In this document: one piece after another, positions 35,883 through 45,785 of the stretch | Layout: each line of letters opens with the position of its first letter | Position numbering within the stretch: position 1 is the stretch's first letter | Assembly (NCBI GenBank): GCA_963836425.1 | Contig: CAWIJJ010000006.1 | Span: 372,001-436,000 of the forward strand | Length of the DNA: 64,000 bases | Direction: 5' to 3' | Source of the DNA: CAWIJJ01 sp963836425 | GTDB lineage: Bacteria; Acidobacteriota; Terriglobia; Bryobacterales; Bryobacteraceae | Program-made: the position numbers and the translations under genes | The notes under the pieces: generated by a model | The model's database searches: none | Told to the model about the DNA's origin: nothing | The model's input: only the letters and a program-made list of their open reading frames with translations

Positions 35883-36116
35883 ATGGCTGACACGAAGATC
35901 ACGTGCCTGAACAACGGCCCGATTCGCATTGAAGGCAATTTCGAGATTCTAGACCCGACCGGCGCAGCCTTCGGCTTGGCCGGCCGCACCGTCATTTCCC
36001 TGTGCCGCTGCGGACATTCGGCAAACAAGCCATTCTGCGACGGCAGCCACAACCGGACGGGCTTCCAAGACCCTGTAGTGGCTCGTCAACTGCCGCCGCC
36101 CGTGCCCAAAGTGTGA
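35883..36116 (+). CDS. CDGSH iron-sulfur domain protein
   Basis: The 77-residue protein is one CDGSH domain. 'CRCGHSANKPFCDGSH' has the three Cys and one His ligands for a 2Fe-2S cluster with the usual spacing. 'GRTVISLCRC' and the downstream 'GF' are also conserved. Such small proteins are redox-active or cluster-transfer proteins, and their substrate in bacteria is mostly unknown. The ATG at 35883 gives the compact domain; an in-frame codon 18 bases upstream is less likely. The next gene is a separate efflux operon. Confidence 0.93.
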   Translation: MADTKITCLNNGPIRIEGNFEILDPTGAAFGLAGRTVISLCRCGHSANKPFCDGSHNRTGFQDPVVARQLPPPVPKV

Positions 36117-36208
36117 AAGAGTTCCATTTATTTGGCTCTTTGGGGCCATCGCGCGGTCCAGGGCGTAACTAGACTCCAAAGGTAAGCGCCAGTACAATAC
36201 GTACTCTT

Positions 36209-37567
36209 ATGTCGACTCGTGTGCCCTCTCATTCCAAGGCGTGCCAGGTCTGCCGCTACGCCGTTTGGATTGTGATAGTTAGCTGCCTGATTGTGGCCTT
36301 TGCCGGTTGCGGCGGATCCGGCGCGACTGCGAGTGGTCCTCCGGGCGCCGGTGGAAAGGGCGGGGGTAGGAAGGGCGGGGGAGGCGACGTGCCCGTGCTG
36401 GTCGCCAAGGTTGCCCAGCGCAACGTGCCTGTGGAAATCCAGGTCATCGGGAACGTCGAGGCTTACGCCACGATTTCCGTCCGCGCGCAGGTCACGGGCC
36501 AGCTCACGACAGCGCATTTCCACGAGGGCGACTTCGTGAAGAAGGGCGACATGCTGTTCAGCATCGACCCGCGCCCGCTCGAGGCGGCCTTGAACCAGGC
36601 AAAGGCAAACCTCGCCAAGGACGAAGCAGTGCTCGGCCAGGCGCAGGCCATGCTCGCCCGGGACTCGGCCCAGGCTCGCTATGCCGAAGCGCAGGCCAAT
36701 CGCTACGCTCAACTTTTCGACCAGAAAATCATTTCGCGGGACCAGGCCGAGCAGACCCGCGCCTCGGCCGACGCCATTGGGCAGGCGGTCGCCGCCGACC
36801 GGGCGACCATCGAGAGCGCCAAGGCGTCCATCGGGGCCACGCGCGCCGCCGTGGAAAACGCCACGGTGAGTCTCGGGTTCACCAGTATCCGGTCTCCCAT
36901 CGACGGCCGGACCGGCAATCTGACCGTGAAGGCGGGGAATGTGGTGACGGCCAACAACCAGGAACTGATGACCATCAACCAGGTGGAGCCGATTTACGTG
37001 ACCTTCGCCGTGCCGGAGGCCCAGTTGACGGCCATCAAGACCTACATGGCACAGGGAAAGCTGCCGGTCCGCGTGAAGCCGCAGGACGAAACAGGCGCCG
37101 AAGAGACCGGGATTCTGTCCTTCGTAGATAATGCCGTCGATACCACCACCGGCACCATCAAGCTCAAGGGGACCTTTCAGAATAACGACCACCAGCTCTG
37201 GCCGGGCCAGTTCGTCCGCGTCACGCTTCGCCTGACAACCCGCCAGAACGCCACCGTCGTTCCGAACCAGGCGGTGCAAACCGGGCAGAACGGATCTTTT
37301 ATTTACGTGGTAAAAGAGGACCGTACCGTGGAATCGCGGCCGGTCACGGTGGGCGTGCGGGTCGACGAAGACATGGTGATCGAGTCCGGCCTGGAACCGG
37401 GCGAAACGGTGGTCACCGAGGGTCAACTCCGGCTGGCGCCAGGTAGCCGGGTGGTTGTTCGCGACGGGCGCGGCGGACGCGGCGGCGAAGGACGGGGCGC
37501 CGGCGGGGCGCGTGGCGGCGAAGGGCGTGGCGCCGGCCGCAAGGGAGAAGGACGGGGCGGTCAGTAG
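36209..37567 (+). CDS. RND efflux periplasmic adaptor (MdtA/AcrA-like) with Gly/Arg-rich tail
   Basis: The 452-residue membrane-fusion protein has a hydrophobic N-terminus ending 'LIVAFAGCGG', a probable lipoprotein signal with the lipidated Cys at about residue 34. A Gly-rich linker, the barrel-sandwich and coiled-coil regions (about 60-220) and beta-barrel domains follow. 'GNVEAYATISVRAQVTGQL', 'GDMLFSIDPRPLEAAL' and 'TSIRSPIDGRTGNL' are typical. The last 33 residues are an unusual Gly-Arg-rich tail ('RDGRGGRGGEGRGAGG...'). It links the two RND pumps encoded downstream to an outer-membrane channel that is not encoded here. The order adaptor-permease-permease matches mdtABC. Confidence 0.93.
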   Translation: MSTRVPSHSKACQVCRYAVWIVIVSCLIVAFAGCGGSGATASGPPGAGGKGGGRKGGGGDVPVLVAKVAQRNVPVEIQVIGNVEAYATISVRAQVTGQLTTAHFHEGDFVKKGDMLFSIDPRPLEAALNQAKANLAKDEAVLGQAQAMLARDSAQARYAEAQANRYAQLFDQKIISRDQAEQTRASADAIGQAVAADRATIESAKASIGATRAAVENATVSLGFTSIRSPIDGRTGNLTVKAGNVVTANNQELMTINQVEPIYVTFAVPEAQLTAIKTYMAQGKLPVRVKPQDETGAEETGILSFVDNAVDTTTGTIKLKGTFQNNDHQLWPGQFVRVTLRLTTRQNATVVPNQAVQTGQNGSFIYVVKEDRTVESRPVTVGVRVDEDMVIESGLEPGETVVTEGQLRLAPGSRVVVRDGRGGRGGEGRGAGGARGGEGRGAGRKGEGRGGQ

Positions 37568-37643
37568 CGGCCGCAAGTTGCGCAGCGCCGGGCCGTGCTG
37601 AGGGGCCGGTCCGGTTCGGGATGTTGAGGAAGAGGGGCTGGGC

Positions 37644-40600
37644 ATGAATTTTTCCGAGACTTTCATTCGTCGTCCCATCGCGACCAGTCTCATCATGGCT
37701 GCCATCGCGATGTTCGGAGTGATTGCTTATCATTCCCTGCCGGTAAGCGACCTGCCCCAGATCGACTATCCCACCATCACCGTTTCCGCAGGCCTGCCCG
37801 GGGCCAACCCGGAGACTATGGCGTCGGCGGTCGCGACGCCGCTCGAACGGCAGTTCACCTCCATCGCCGGTCTCGACTCGATGACGTCGAACAGCAATCA
37901 GAGCAGCAGCAATATCACGCTCCAGTTCGATCTCAGCCGCGACATCGACGGCGCCACGGTGGACGTTGAAACCGCGATCGCCGCGGCCATGCCTCTGCTG
38001 CCGCCCGGCATGCCCACACCGCCTTCGTTCCGCAGGGTCAATCCCGGCGACTCGCCGGTTATGAGCCTGTTCATCACCTCGCCCACCATGCGGCTGTCGG
38101 ACCTGAACGAGTATGCGCAGACCATGATCGCGCAGCGCATTTCCATGGTCGAGGGCGTGGCGCAGGTGCAGGTTTTCGGCTCGACCAAATACGCCGTCCG
38201 CGTCCAGGTGGACCCCAACATCCTGGCCTCACGGGGCATCGGGTTGAACGAGGTGGACCAGGCACTGCGCGATTGGAACGTCAACATCCCGACGGGCACG
38301 TTGAACGGAGCGCACCGCTCCTACAACATCAAAGCGAACGGGCAGTTGATGAAGGCGATCGACTACAAGCAGTTGATCGTCACCTACAAAAATGGCGCCG
38401 CCGTCCGGTTGGACGAGGTCGCTAACGTCATGGACAGCCTGGAGGACGACAAGAACTTCTCCAAGATCTATGGCGGCGAATACGGGACGGCGGGAACGCG
38501 CGGCATCAGCATGGCGGTGATGCGGCAGCCGGGCAGCAACACGATCGAAGTTACCGACGCGGTGTCGGCGCTGCTGCCCGCATTTCGGGCGCAACTGCCG
38601 CCCTCGGTAAACCTTGCGGTTCGCGGCGACCGGTCCAAGAATATCCGCCAGGCCTTCGAGGACATTCAGTTCACTATGGCGGCTACGCTCGGCCTGGTAA
38701 TCCTGGTGATCTTCGCGTTCCTCAAGAACGTGCGCGCTACCCTGATCCCAGCCATGGCCCTGCCGTTCTCCATCGTCGGCACGTTTTCCATCATGTACGT
38801 GCTGAACTTCAGCCTGAACAACATTTCCATGATGGCGTTGATTCTTTCGATCGGGTTCGTGGTGGATGACGCCATCGTCATGCTCGAGAACGTCGTGCGG
38901 CACATGGAGCGCGGCGAGACGCCGATTCAGGCCGCTCTGACGGGTTCGCGCGAGATCGGCTTCACCATTATCTCGATGACGCTGTCGCTGGCCGCGGTGT
39001 TCATCCCGATCCTGTTCATGTCCGGCATCCTTGGCCGCCTGTTCCGCGAATTCGCGGTCAGCATCTGCACCGCCATCCTGATTTCGGGCATGGTGTCCAT
39101 CAGCCTGACCCCGATGCTGTGCAGCCGGTTTCTGAGGAACCTGCGGCAGACGGGACACGGCTTTGTCTACCGCTTTATGGAGGGCATTTTCCAGGCGATG
39201 CTGAGGACCTATGCGGTCTCGCTGCGCTGGGTGCTGGGACACCGCCCGGTGATGCTCGCCATGTTCGTGGCGGTTCTGGGCACGACGGTGTATCTCTACG
39301 AGATCGTTCCCAAGGGCTTCATCCCGGAAACCGACAACGACAACTTCAGCGTGCAGACGGAGGCCGCGCAGGGCACATCTTTCTACCAGATGGTGAAATA
39401 CCAGGAGCGGGTTTCGTCCATCCTGGTGCAGGATCCGGACGTCGAGAGCTTCTATTCGAGCACGGGCGGCGGCGGCTTCGGTGGTGCGGGCAGCACCGGG
39501 CGGCTCATGGTCAATCTCAAACCCCGGCGGCAGCGGGAGGCGTCGGTTAGCGAGATCGTCAGCCGACTGCGTCCCAGGGTGTCGAATATTCCGGGGCTGC
39601 GCGTATTTCTCTCCATCCCGCAGGCCATCCGCGTCGGCGGCCGGATGTCGAAGAGCAGTTATGATTTCACCCTTTCCGGTCCCGACACGCAGGAACTCTA
39701 CGCGGAGGCGCCCAAATTCGAACGCGTGGTCAGCCGGATTCCGGGCCTGCTCGACGTTTCGAGCGACCTCCAGATGCGCACGCCGCGCGTCAATATCACC
39801 ATCGACCGCGACCGCACCGCGGCGCTGAACCTGAACTGGATCAGCATCTCCAACACGCTCTATGACGCCTTCGGGCCGCGCATGGCCTCCACGATCTACG
39901 CGCCGACCAATCAATACCGCGTGCTGCTCGAGATGCTGCCCACCTATCAACAGCACACAGACGGCCTCTCGATGGTCTATTTGAAATCCGACACCGGCAG
40001 CCTGGTGCCGCTCGATGCCGTGGCCAGCCTCAAGACGGACGCCGGCCCGCAGAGCATCCCGCACTCCGGCCAGTTGCCTTCGGTGACGATCTCCTTTGCA
40101 TTGCGGCCGGGTACTTCGCTGGGCGAGGCCACCGAGGCGATTGAAGAGGCGGCGAGAAATAGTCTCCCCGCCACTATCACGGGGAGCTTTCAGGGCACGG
40201 CGAAGGTATTTCAGGATTCGCTCCAGAACATGGGCATTCTGCTCACCATCGCGATCCTGGTCGTCTACATCGTGCTGGGCGTGTTGTACGAGAGTTACGT
40301 GCACCCGCTGACGATTCTCTCCGGCCTGCCGTCCGCCGGTTTCGGGGCGCTTGCTCACGCTCCTCATCTTCAAGGTGGAACTCAGTATCTATGCCTTCGT
40401 GGGGCTGATTATGCTGATCGGCATCGTTAAGAAGAATGCCATCATGCAGATCGATTTCGCCTTGGAAGTCGAGCGCCGGGAAGGAAAACCGCCTCGTGAA
40501 GCGATTTACGAAGGGCTGTCTGATCCGCTTCCGCCCAATCATGATGACCACCATGGCCGCACTGCTCGGCGGCCTGCCCATCGCGCTCGGCTACGGCTCC

Positions 40601-40780
40601 GGCGGAGAGGCGCGGCGCCCGCTCGGGCTTTCCGTGGTGGGCGGCCTCGCATTTTCGCAACTCATGACTCTGTATCTGACCCCGGTGGTCTACACGTATA
40701 TGGCATCGATCGTGCAAAAGTGGCGGGTGGCGCGGAGCCCCCGCAAGGCTTTGAAGCCGGTGATGCAGGCCGGAGACTGA
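37644..40780 (+). CDS. RND multidrug efflux permease (MdtB-like), frameshifted twice
   Basis: This is an HAE1-type RND pump with twelve membrane segments and two large periplasmic domains. Signatures include 'RRPIATSLIMAAIAMFG', 'VGFVVDDAIVMLENVVRHME', 'SLAAVFIPILFMSGI' and 'PKGFIPETDNDNF'. The reading frame breaks twice near the C-terminus. One extra base near 40351 comes after 'SGLPSAGFGA' (continuing as LLTLLIFKVELSIY), and one extra G lies in the GGG at 40513-40515 (continuing as GCLIRFRPIMMTTMAALLGG). The corrected protein is about 1045 residues, like its paralogue downstream. Drugs are expelled with proton energy. Whether the shifts are real or sequence errors is not decided here. Confidence 0.9.
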
Positions 40781-40783
40781 TCC

Positions 40784-43700
40784 ATGAATATCTCCCGGTC
40801 CTTCATCGAACGTCCCATCGCGACCAGCCTGCTGATGGCGGCCATCGCGCTGTTCGGCGGAGTCGCTTACCGCGGCCTGCCGGTCAGCGACCTGCCCAAC
40901 GTCGACCTTCCCACCCTGCTCGTGACCGCCAGCCTGCCGGGCGCGAGTCCGGAGACCATGGCGGCCGCCGTGGCCACGCCGCTCGAGAACCAGTTTTCAA
41001 CCATCGCGGGGCTGAGTTCGATGACCTCTTCGAACTCGCTCGGCAATACCCAGATCACCCTCGAATTCGACCTGAACCGTAAGCTCGACGGCGCCGCCGT
41101 GGACGTGCAGGCCGCTATCACCCAATCTTCGCGCATGCTGCCGCAGGGCATGCCCACGCCCCCGACATTCACCAAAGTCAACCCGGCCGACCAGCCTATC
41201 CTTTACCTGGCGCTCACCTCACCGACCCTGCCGCTTTGGACGCTCAACGAATATGCGGAGACGCGCATCGCGCAGCGCATTTCGATGATCAGCGGTGTGG
41301 CCCAGGTGCAGGTGCTGGGCGCGCAGAAGTACGCCGTGCACGTGCAGATGGATCCGCACGCCATGGCATCGAGGCAGGTGGGCATCAACGAAGTGGAAAG
41401 TTCGCTCAAGAACTGGAACGTAAACCTGCCCACCGGCTCCATCATCGGGCCGCAGCGCGCCTTCACGCTTCAGGCGAGCGGCCAGTTGCTGACCGCGGCG
41501 CAATACCGGCCGGTCGTGGTGGCGTATCGCCGCGGCTCCCCGGTGCGCCTGGAAGAGCTCGGCACCATCATCGACAGCGTCGAGGACGATAAAACGGCGT
41601 CCTGGTTCTATACCCACAACGGCAATGGGCGCGCCATCGTACTCGCGATCCAGCGGCAGCCCGGCACCAACACCATGGAGGTGACCGACGGGGTGAAAAA
41701 CCTGCTGCCGGTCTTCCGTACCGAAATGCCTCCGTCGGTCCACATGGACATCCTATACGACCGGTCCGAAACGATTCGAGAGTCCTACAGCGACGTCGTC
41801 TTCACCATGATCCTCACGCTGGGACTGGTGGTGATGGTGATCTTCCTGTTCCTCCGAAATTTCTCCGCGACCATCATCCCCAGCCTGGCCCTGCCGTTTT
41901 CCATCGTGGGCACGTTCGCCGTGATGTACCTGCTCGATTTCAGCCTGGACAATCTCTCGATGATGGCGCTGATTCTCTCGATCGGCTTCGTGGTGGATGA
42001 CGCCATCGTGATGCTCGAGAATATCGTGCGGCACATCGAAGAGGGCGAGCAACCGCTGGCCGCGGCACTCAAGGGCTCGGGCGAGATCGCCTTCACGATT
42101 GTCTCCATGACGCTGTCGCTGGCCGCGGTGTTCATCCCCGTGCTGTTCATGGGCGGCGTTCTAGGCCGGCTGTTCAAAGAGTTCGCCGTCACCATTTGTG
42201 TGGCAATTCTGATTTCGGGCGTGGTTTCCGTGACGCTCACGCCGATGTTGTGCAGCCGGTTTCTGCGTCCGGCCAGCGAGCAGAAGCACGGGTGGTTTTA
42301 CCGCATCACCGAGAAGTTTTTCGACGCGCTGCTTCGCGCCTACGATGTGACGCTGCAATGGGCGCTGCGCTTCCGGCCCGTAACCATGGCGGCCTCCGTG
42401 CTGGTGCTGGCGGCAACGCTGTTCATGTTCGTGCGCATACCGAAGGGCTTCATTCCGGATCAGGACACCGACCAGTTGCAGGTCTACACCGAGGCCGCCC
42501 AGGGCACCTCTTATTACCAGATGGTGGAGTACCAGAAGGGCATCGCCGAGATGGTGTCGAAGGACCCGAACGTCGTTTCGCTGATGTCGAGCGTGGGCGG
42601 CGCGACGTCGTCGAACCTGGGGGGCCCGAACTACGGCGAACTGGTAGTCCACCTGAAGCCGCGGCACCAGCGGGATATGAGCGTGGACCAGATCATCCAG
42701 AGTCTGCGGCCCAAGGTGGCCGGTTTCCCGGGGATGAAAGTGTACCTGCAAAACCCGCCCACGATTCGCATCGGCGGCAAGGTCACCAAGAGCCTGTACC
42801 AGTTCTCAATGCACTCGCCCGATAAGGCGGAGTTGTACGATGCGGCCGCGAAGATGGAACAGCAGATCGCGGGCATCCCGGGCGTCGCCGACGTCACTTC
42901 CGATGTCGCGGTGGAGACGCCGCAGGTGAACCTGAGCATCGACCGGGACAAAGCGGCGGCCATGCAGATCAATGTGAACCAGATCGAAAACGCGCTCTAC
43001 GACGCGTACGGCCCGCGCTGGGTATCCACAATTTACGGTTCAGTCAACGAATATAAGGTTCTGCTGGAACTCGAGCCGAAATACCAGGCCGATCCGGCTG
43101 CGCTTTCGCTGCTCTATTTCAAGAGCCCGGGGGGCCGCCTGATTCCGCTCGACACCCTGGCGAGCGTCGAAGAGGAAACCGGGCCGCAGACAATCAACCA
43201 CTACGGGCAGCTCACTTCCGCCACCATCTCGTTCAATTTGCAGAAGGGCGCCTCGCTCGGCTCGGTGGTCGAGTCGATCCAGAATCTGGCCGCAAATGAA
43301 CTGCCGGATACCATCGGCACGCAGTTCCAGGGCGCGGCGGAGGCCTTTCAAAGCTCGCTCGGAAACCTCTGGGTGCTGCTGATTATCGCCATTATGGTGG
43401 TTTACATCGTTCTCGGAATCCTGTACGAGAGCTACATCCACCCCATCACGATTCTGTCCGGCCTCCCGTCGGCGGGGTTCGGCGCCCTGGCCACTCTGTT
43501 CCTCTTCCACATCGACCTGAATATCTACGCGTTCGTCGGGCTGATCATGTTGATCGGCATCGTGGAAAAGAACGCTATCATGCAGATCGATTTTGCGCTC
43601 GAAGCGGAACGCCGGCAGGGCATCTCGCCGGAGCGGGCAATCTATGAAGGCTGCCTGATCCGTTTCCGTCCGATCATGATGACGACGATGGCGGCGCTGC

Positions 43701-43924
43701 TCGGCGCGGTGCCGATCGCGCTCGGCTACGGGGCGGGCGGAGAGGCGCGGCAACCGCTCGGGCTGGTGGTGGTGGGCGGATTGCTCTTTTCGCAGCTCGT
43801 GACTCTATACCTGACCCCGGTGTTCTACATATACATGTCGGCGCTACAGGCGCGCATCCAGGGCTGGCGCGGCCACGGGCGGGCGGCCGGGCACGAACCG
43901 CTTCCAGCCGCGTTGGGCGATTAG
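40784..43924 (+). CDS. RND multidrug efflux permease (MdtC-like)
   Basis: The intact 1046-residue HAE1-type pump closely resembles the preceding gene, for example 'ERPIATSLLMAAIALFGGVA', 'VGFVVDDAIVMLENIVRHIE', 'SLAAVFIPVLFMGGVLGRLF' and 'PKGFIPDQDTDQLQVYTEA'. The charged residues of the proton relay in the fourth helix are present ('VDDAIVM'). It begins three bases after the first permease stop. Two permeases with one adaptor is the MdtABC arrangement, in which a heterotrimer forms. Substrates are unknown. A LytS/LytTR pair follows 14 bases later and may regulate the operon. Confidence 0.95.
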   Translation: MNISRSFIERPIATSLLMAAIALFGGVAYRGLPVSDLPNVDLPTLLVTASLPGASPETMAAAVATPLENQFSTIAGLSSMTSSNSLGNTQITLEFDLNRKLDGAAVDVQAAITQSSRMLPQGMPTPPTFTKVNPADQPILYLALTSPTLPLWTLNEYAETRIAQRISMISGVAQVQVLGAQKYAVHVQMDPHAMASRQVGINEVESSLKNWNVNLPTGSIIGPQRAFTLQASGQLLTAAQYRPVVVAYRRGSPVRLEELGTIIDSVEDDKTASWFYTHNGNGRAIVLAIQRQPGTNTMEVTDGVKNLLPVFRTEMPPSVHMDILYDRSETIRESYSDVVFTMILTLGLVVMVIFLFLRNFSATIIPSLALPFSIVGTFAVMYLLDFSLDNLSMMALILSIGFVVDDAIVMLENIVRHIEEGEQPLAAALKGSGEIAFTIVSMTLSLAAVFIPVLFMGGVLGRLFKEFAVTICVAILISGVVSVTLTPMLCSRFLRPASEQKHGWFYRITEKFFDALLRAYDVTLQWALRFRPVTMAASVLVLAATLFMFVRIPKGFIPDQDTDQLQVYTEAAQGTSYYQMVEYQKGIAEMVSKDPNVVSLMSSVGGATSSNLGGPNYGELVVHLKPRHQRDMSVDQIIQSLRPKVAGFPGMKVYLQNPPTIRIGGKVTKSLYQFSMHSPDKAELYDAAAKMEQQIAGIPGVADVTSDVAVETPQVNLSIDRDKAAAMQINVNQIENALYDAYGPRWVSTIYGSVNEYKVLLELEPKYQADPAALSLLYFKSPGGRLIPLDTLASVEEETGPQTINHYGQLTSATISFNLQKGASLGSVVESIQNLAANELPDTIGTQFQGAAEAFQSSLGNLWVLLIIAIMVVYIVLGILYESYIHPITILSGLPSAGFGALATLFLFHIDLNIYAFVGLIMLIGIVEKNAIMQIDFALEAERRQGISPERAIYEGCLIRFRPIMMTTMAALLGAVPIALGYGAGGEARQPLGLVVVGGLLFSQLVTLYLTPVFYIYMSALQARIQGWRGHGRAAGHEPLPAALGD

Positions 43925-43938
43925 GTTAGAATCCGAGG

Positions 43939-45030
43939 ATGCGCTGGCGCGCGTGGTTGAAGATGTGGGCGGGCGCCCTGGCTGTCTGGAGCCTGCTGGC
44001 GCTGCTCTATGCCATCCAACAGACGCGGCTGCCGCTTATGGCCTCGGAGCGGCGGATGGATCTGTGGCCCACGCTTTGGCAGGCGTGGCGCGGCTACGCC
44101 ATCATCGCCTTTCTCACGCCTTTCGTAATTGTCTTCGCGCAGGGCATCGAATTCCGCCGCGGCCGGTTGTCCCGCTTCCTGGCCGCGCAAGCCGCGGCGT
44201 TCATCCTGTTTGTGGCGGCGCATACGGCCTTGCGCGTGCTGCTCTATCCGGTGCACAACATGCGCACGGAACAGGTTTATCCGCGCAGCCTCTCGCTCGC
44301 ATGGAACCTGTTCCTGGTGTTTCTCGGCGACGATCTGTTCATGTACATCCCGATCGTGGGCGGCACCGTGGCGCACGCCGCCTTCACGCAGGCGCGGGAA
44401 CGCGAAGTTGCCCAATCGAAACTGCGCGCGCAACTCGCCGGAGCGGAACTCGAGATCCTGAAGATGCAGCTTCACCCGCATTTTCTGTTCAACACTCTTC
44501 AGGCGATTTCGACGCTCGTCGGCAAAGACCCGCAGGCCGCGAAGAGAATGATCGCGCTGCTGGCGGACCTGCTGCGTGCGGCCATCGACCGCACCGGCGA
44601 GCAGGAGGTGCGACTCCGCGACGAGCTCGATTTACTCGACCGTTACGTACAGATCGAACAGGTGCGTTTCGGCGACCGCCTTCGCGTCGGTTTCGAAATC
44701 GCCGAAGAGACGCTCGACCAACTCGTTCCCTCGCTCCTGCTCCAGCCGCTGGTGGAAAACGCGATCCGCCACGGTGCGCGCGCCGCGGAGTCCTGCGGTC
44801 TAGTGACGGTCCGCGGCCGGTTGAGCGGCGGCCGCCTGCGCATCGAGGTAGAAGACAACGGCCCGGGAATGCCGCCGGCGGCGCAGCGCTCGCCGGGCGG
44901 GCTGGGGCTCGAGAACACGCGCGCGCGGCTGGCGCGGCTTTATGGCGAGGACCACCGCCTGGAGTTTGAGAACCGGCCGCAGGGCGGCTGCGAGGTGGCC
45001 ATCGAAATCCCGGCCCGGAGCCGCGCATGA
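43939..45030 (+). CDS. LytS-family (His_kinase PF06580) membrane sensor kinase
   Basis: The 363-residue kinase has four membrane segments in the first 160 residues ('MWAGALAVWSLLALLY', 'IIAFLTPFVIVFAQ', 'AAAFILFVAAHTALRVLLY', 'FMYIPIVGGTVAHAAF'). The phospho-acceptor block 'KMQLHPHFLFNTLQAISTL' is that of the LytS group. The ATPase has 'LLQPLVENAIRHGA', 'VEDNGPGMP' and 'GLGLENTRARLARLYG'. It would phosphorylate the LytTR regulator encoded with an ATGA overlap. It lies directly behind the RND pump genes, so control of efflux is plausible. Confidence 0.92.
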   Translation: MRWRAWLKMWAGALAVWSLLALLYAIQQTRLPLMASERRMDLWPTLWQAWRGYAIIAFLTPFVIVFAQGIEFRRGRLSRFLAAQAAAFILFVAAHTALRVLLYPVHNMRTEQVYPRSLSLAWNLFLVFLGDDLFMYIPIVGGTVAHAAFTQAREREVAQSKLRAQLAGAELEILKMQLHPHFLFNTLQAISTLVGKDPQAAKRMIALLADLLRAAIDRTGEQEVRLRDELDLLDRYVQIEQVRFGDRLRVGFEIAEETLDQLVPSLLLQPLVENAIRHGARAAESCGLVTVRGRLSGGRLRIEVEDNGPGMPPAAQRSPGGLGLENTRARLARLYGEDHRLEFENRPQGGCEVAIEIPARSRA

Positions 45031-45776
45031 TTCGCGCCGTGGTAGTGGACGACGAGCCGCTGGCGCGCGAAGCAGTCCGCGACCTGCTTGCCTCCGACGG
45101 CGAGTTTCAGATCGTGGCCGAGTGCGAGGATGGGGCGGCAGCCGCGGGGGTCATCGCGCGTTTGCGCCCGCAGGTGGTCTTCCTCGACGTGCAGATGCCG
45201 CGCCTCGATGGGTTCGGCGTGGTGCGCGCGGTTGGAATCGAACGGATGCCGCTCACCGTTTTCGTCACCGCCTACGACCAGTACGCGCTCAAGGCCTTCG
45301 AGGCCCAGGCCCTGGACTACGTTTTGAAACCGCTGGACGAGGACCGTTTCCGTACGGTGCTCGAGCGCGTCAAACGACAGTTGCGGGCGGGCGCGCGGCA
45401 GAACCTCACGCCGGTTGCGGCCGCCGGACGCCTGCCGCTCAAGTCCGCGGGCCGCACTCTGTTCATCGAACCCGACGAGATCCTCTGGGTGGAGGCATCC
45501 GGAAACAACGTGAAAGTGCGGACGGCGGGCGCCACCCACGTGATCCGCGACACCATCAAGAACCTGGAGGCGCGGCTCGACCCGGACCGTTTCGTCCGTA
45601 TTCACCGCTCCGCCATCGTGCAGGCCCGGCAGGTGCGTGAAATCCGGCCCTGGTACACCGGCGAATACGTGGTGACGATGAGCAACGGGCAGGAACTCAC
45701 GCTCAGCCGCGGTTACCGTGCCAACCTGCCCCGTCTGCGCAGTGACCGCACTCCGCCGGGCGGCGCTGTCGATTAG
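45027..45776 (+). CDS. LytTR-type response regulator
   Basis: The 249-residue protein has a receiver ('AVVVDDEPLAREAVRDLL', phospho-acceptor in 'VVFLDVQMPRLDG', Lys in 'YVLKPLDEDRF') and a C-terminal LytTR DNA-binding domain ('EILWVEASGNNVKVR', 'FVRIHRSAIVQARQVREIRP', 'LTLSRGYRANLPRLR'). It pairs with the LytS-type kinase upstream through a four-base overlap. LytTR proteins bind imperfect direct repeats; none was searched for in detail here. Confidence 0.94.
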   Translation: MIRAVVVDDEPLAREAVRDLLASDGEFQIVAECEDGAAAAGVIARLRPQVVFLDVQMPRLDGFGVVRAVGIERMPLTVFVTAYDQYALKAFEAQALDYVLKPLDEDRFRTVLERVKRQLRAGARQNLTPVAAAGRLPLKSAGRTLFIEPDEILWVEASGNNVKVRTAGATHVIRDTIKNLEARLDPDRFVRIHRSAIVQARQVREIRPWYTGEYVVTMSNGQELTLSRGYRANLPRLRSDRTPPGGAVD

Positions 45777-45785
45777 CATGGGTAA

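Noticed and set aside
38229..40373. Minus-strand frame of 714 codons opposite the first RND permease
   Set aside because: It is a His/Arg-rich shadow with no recognisable domain, fully inside a well-supported gene.
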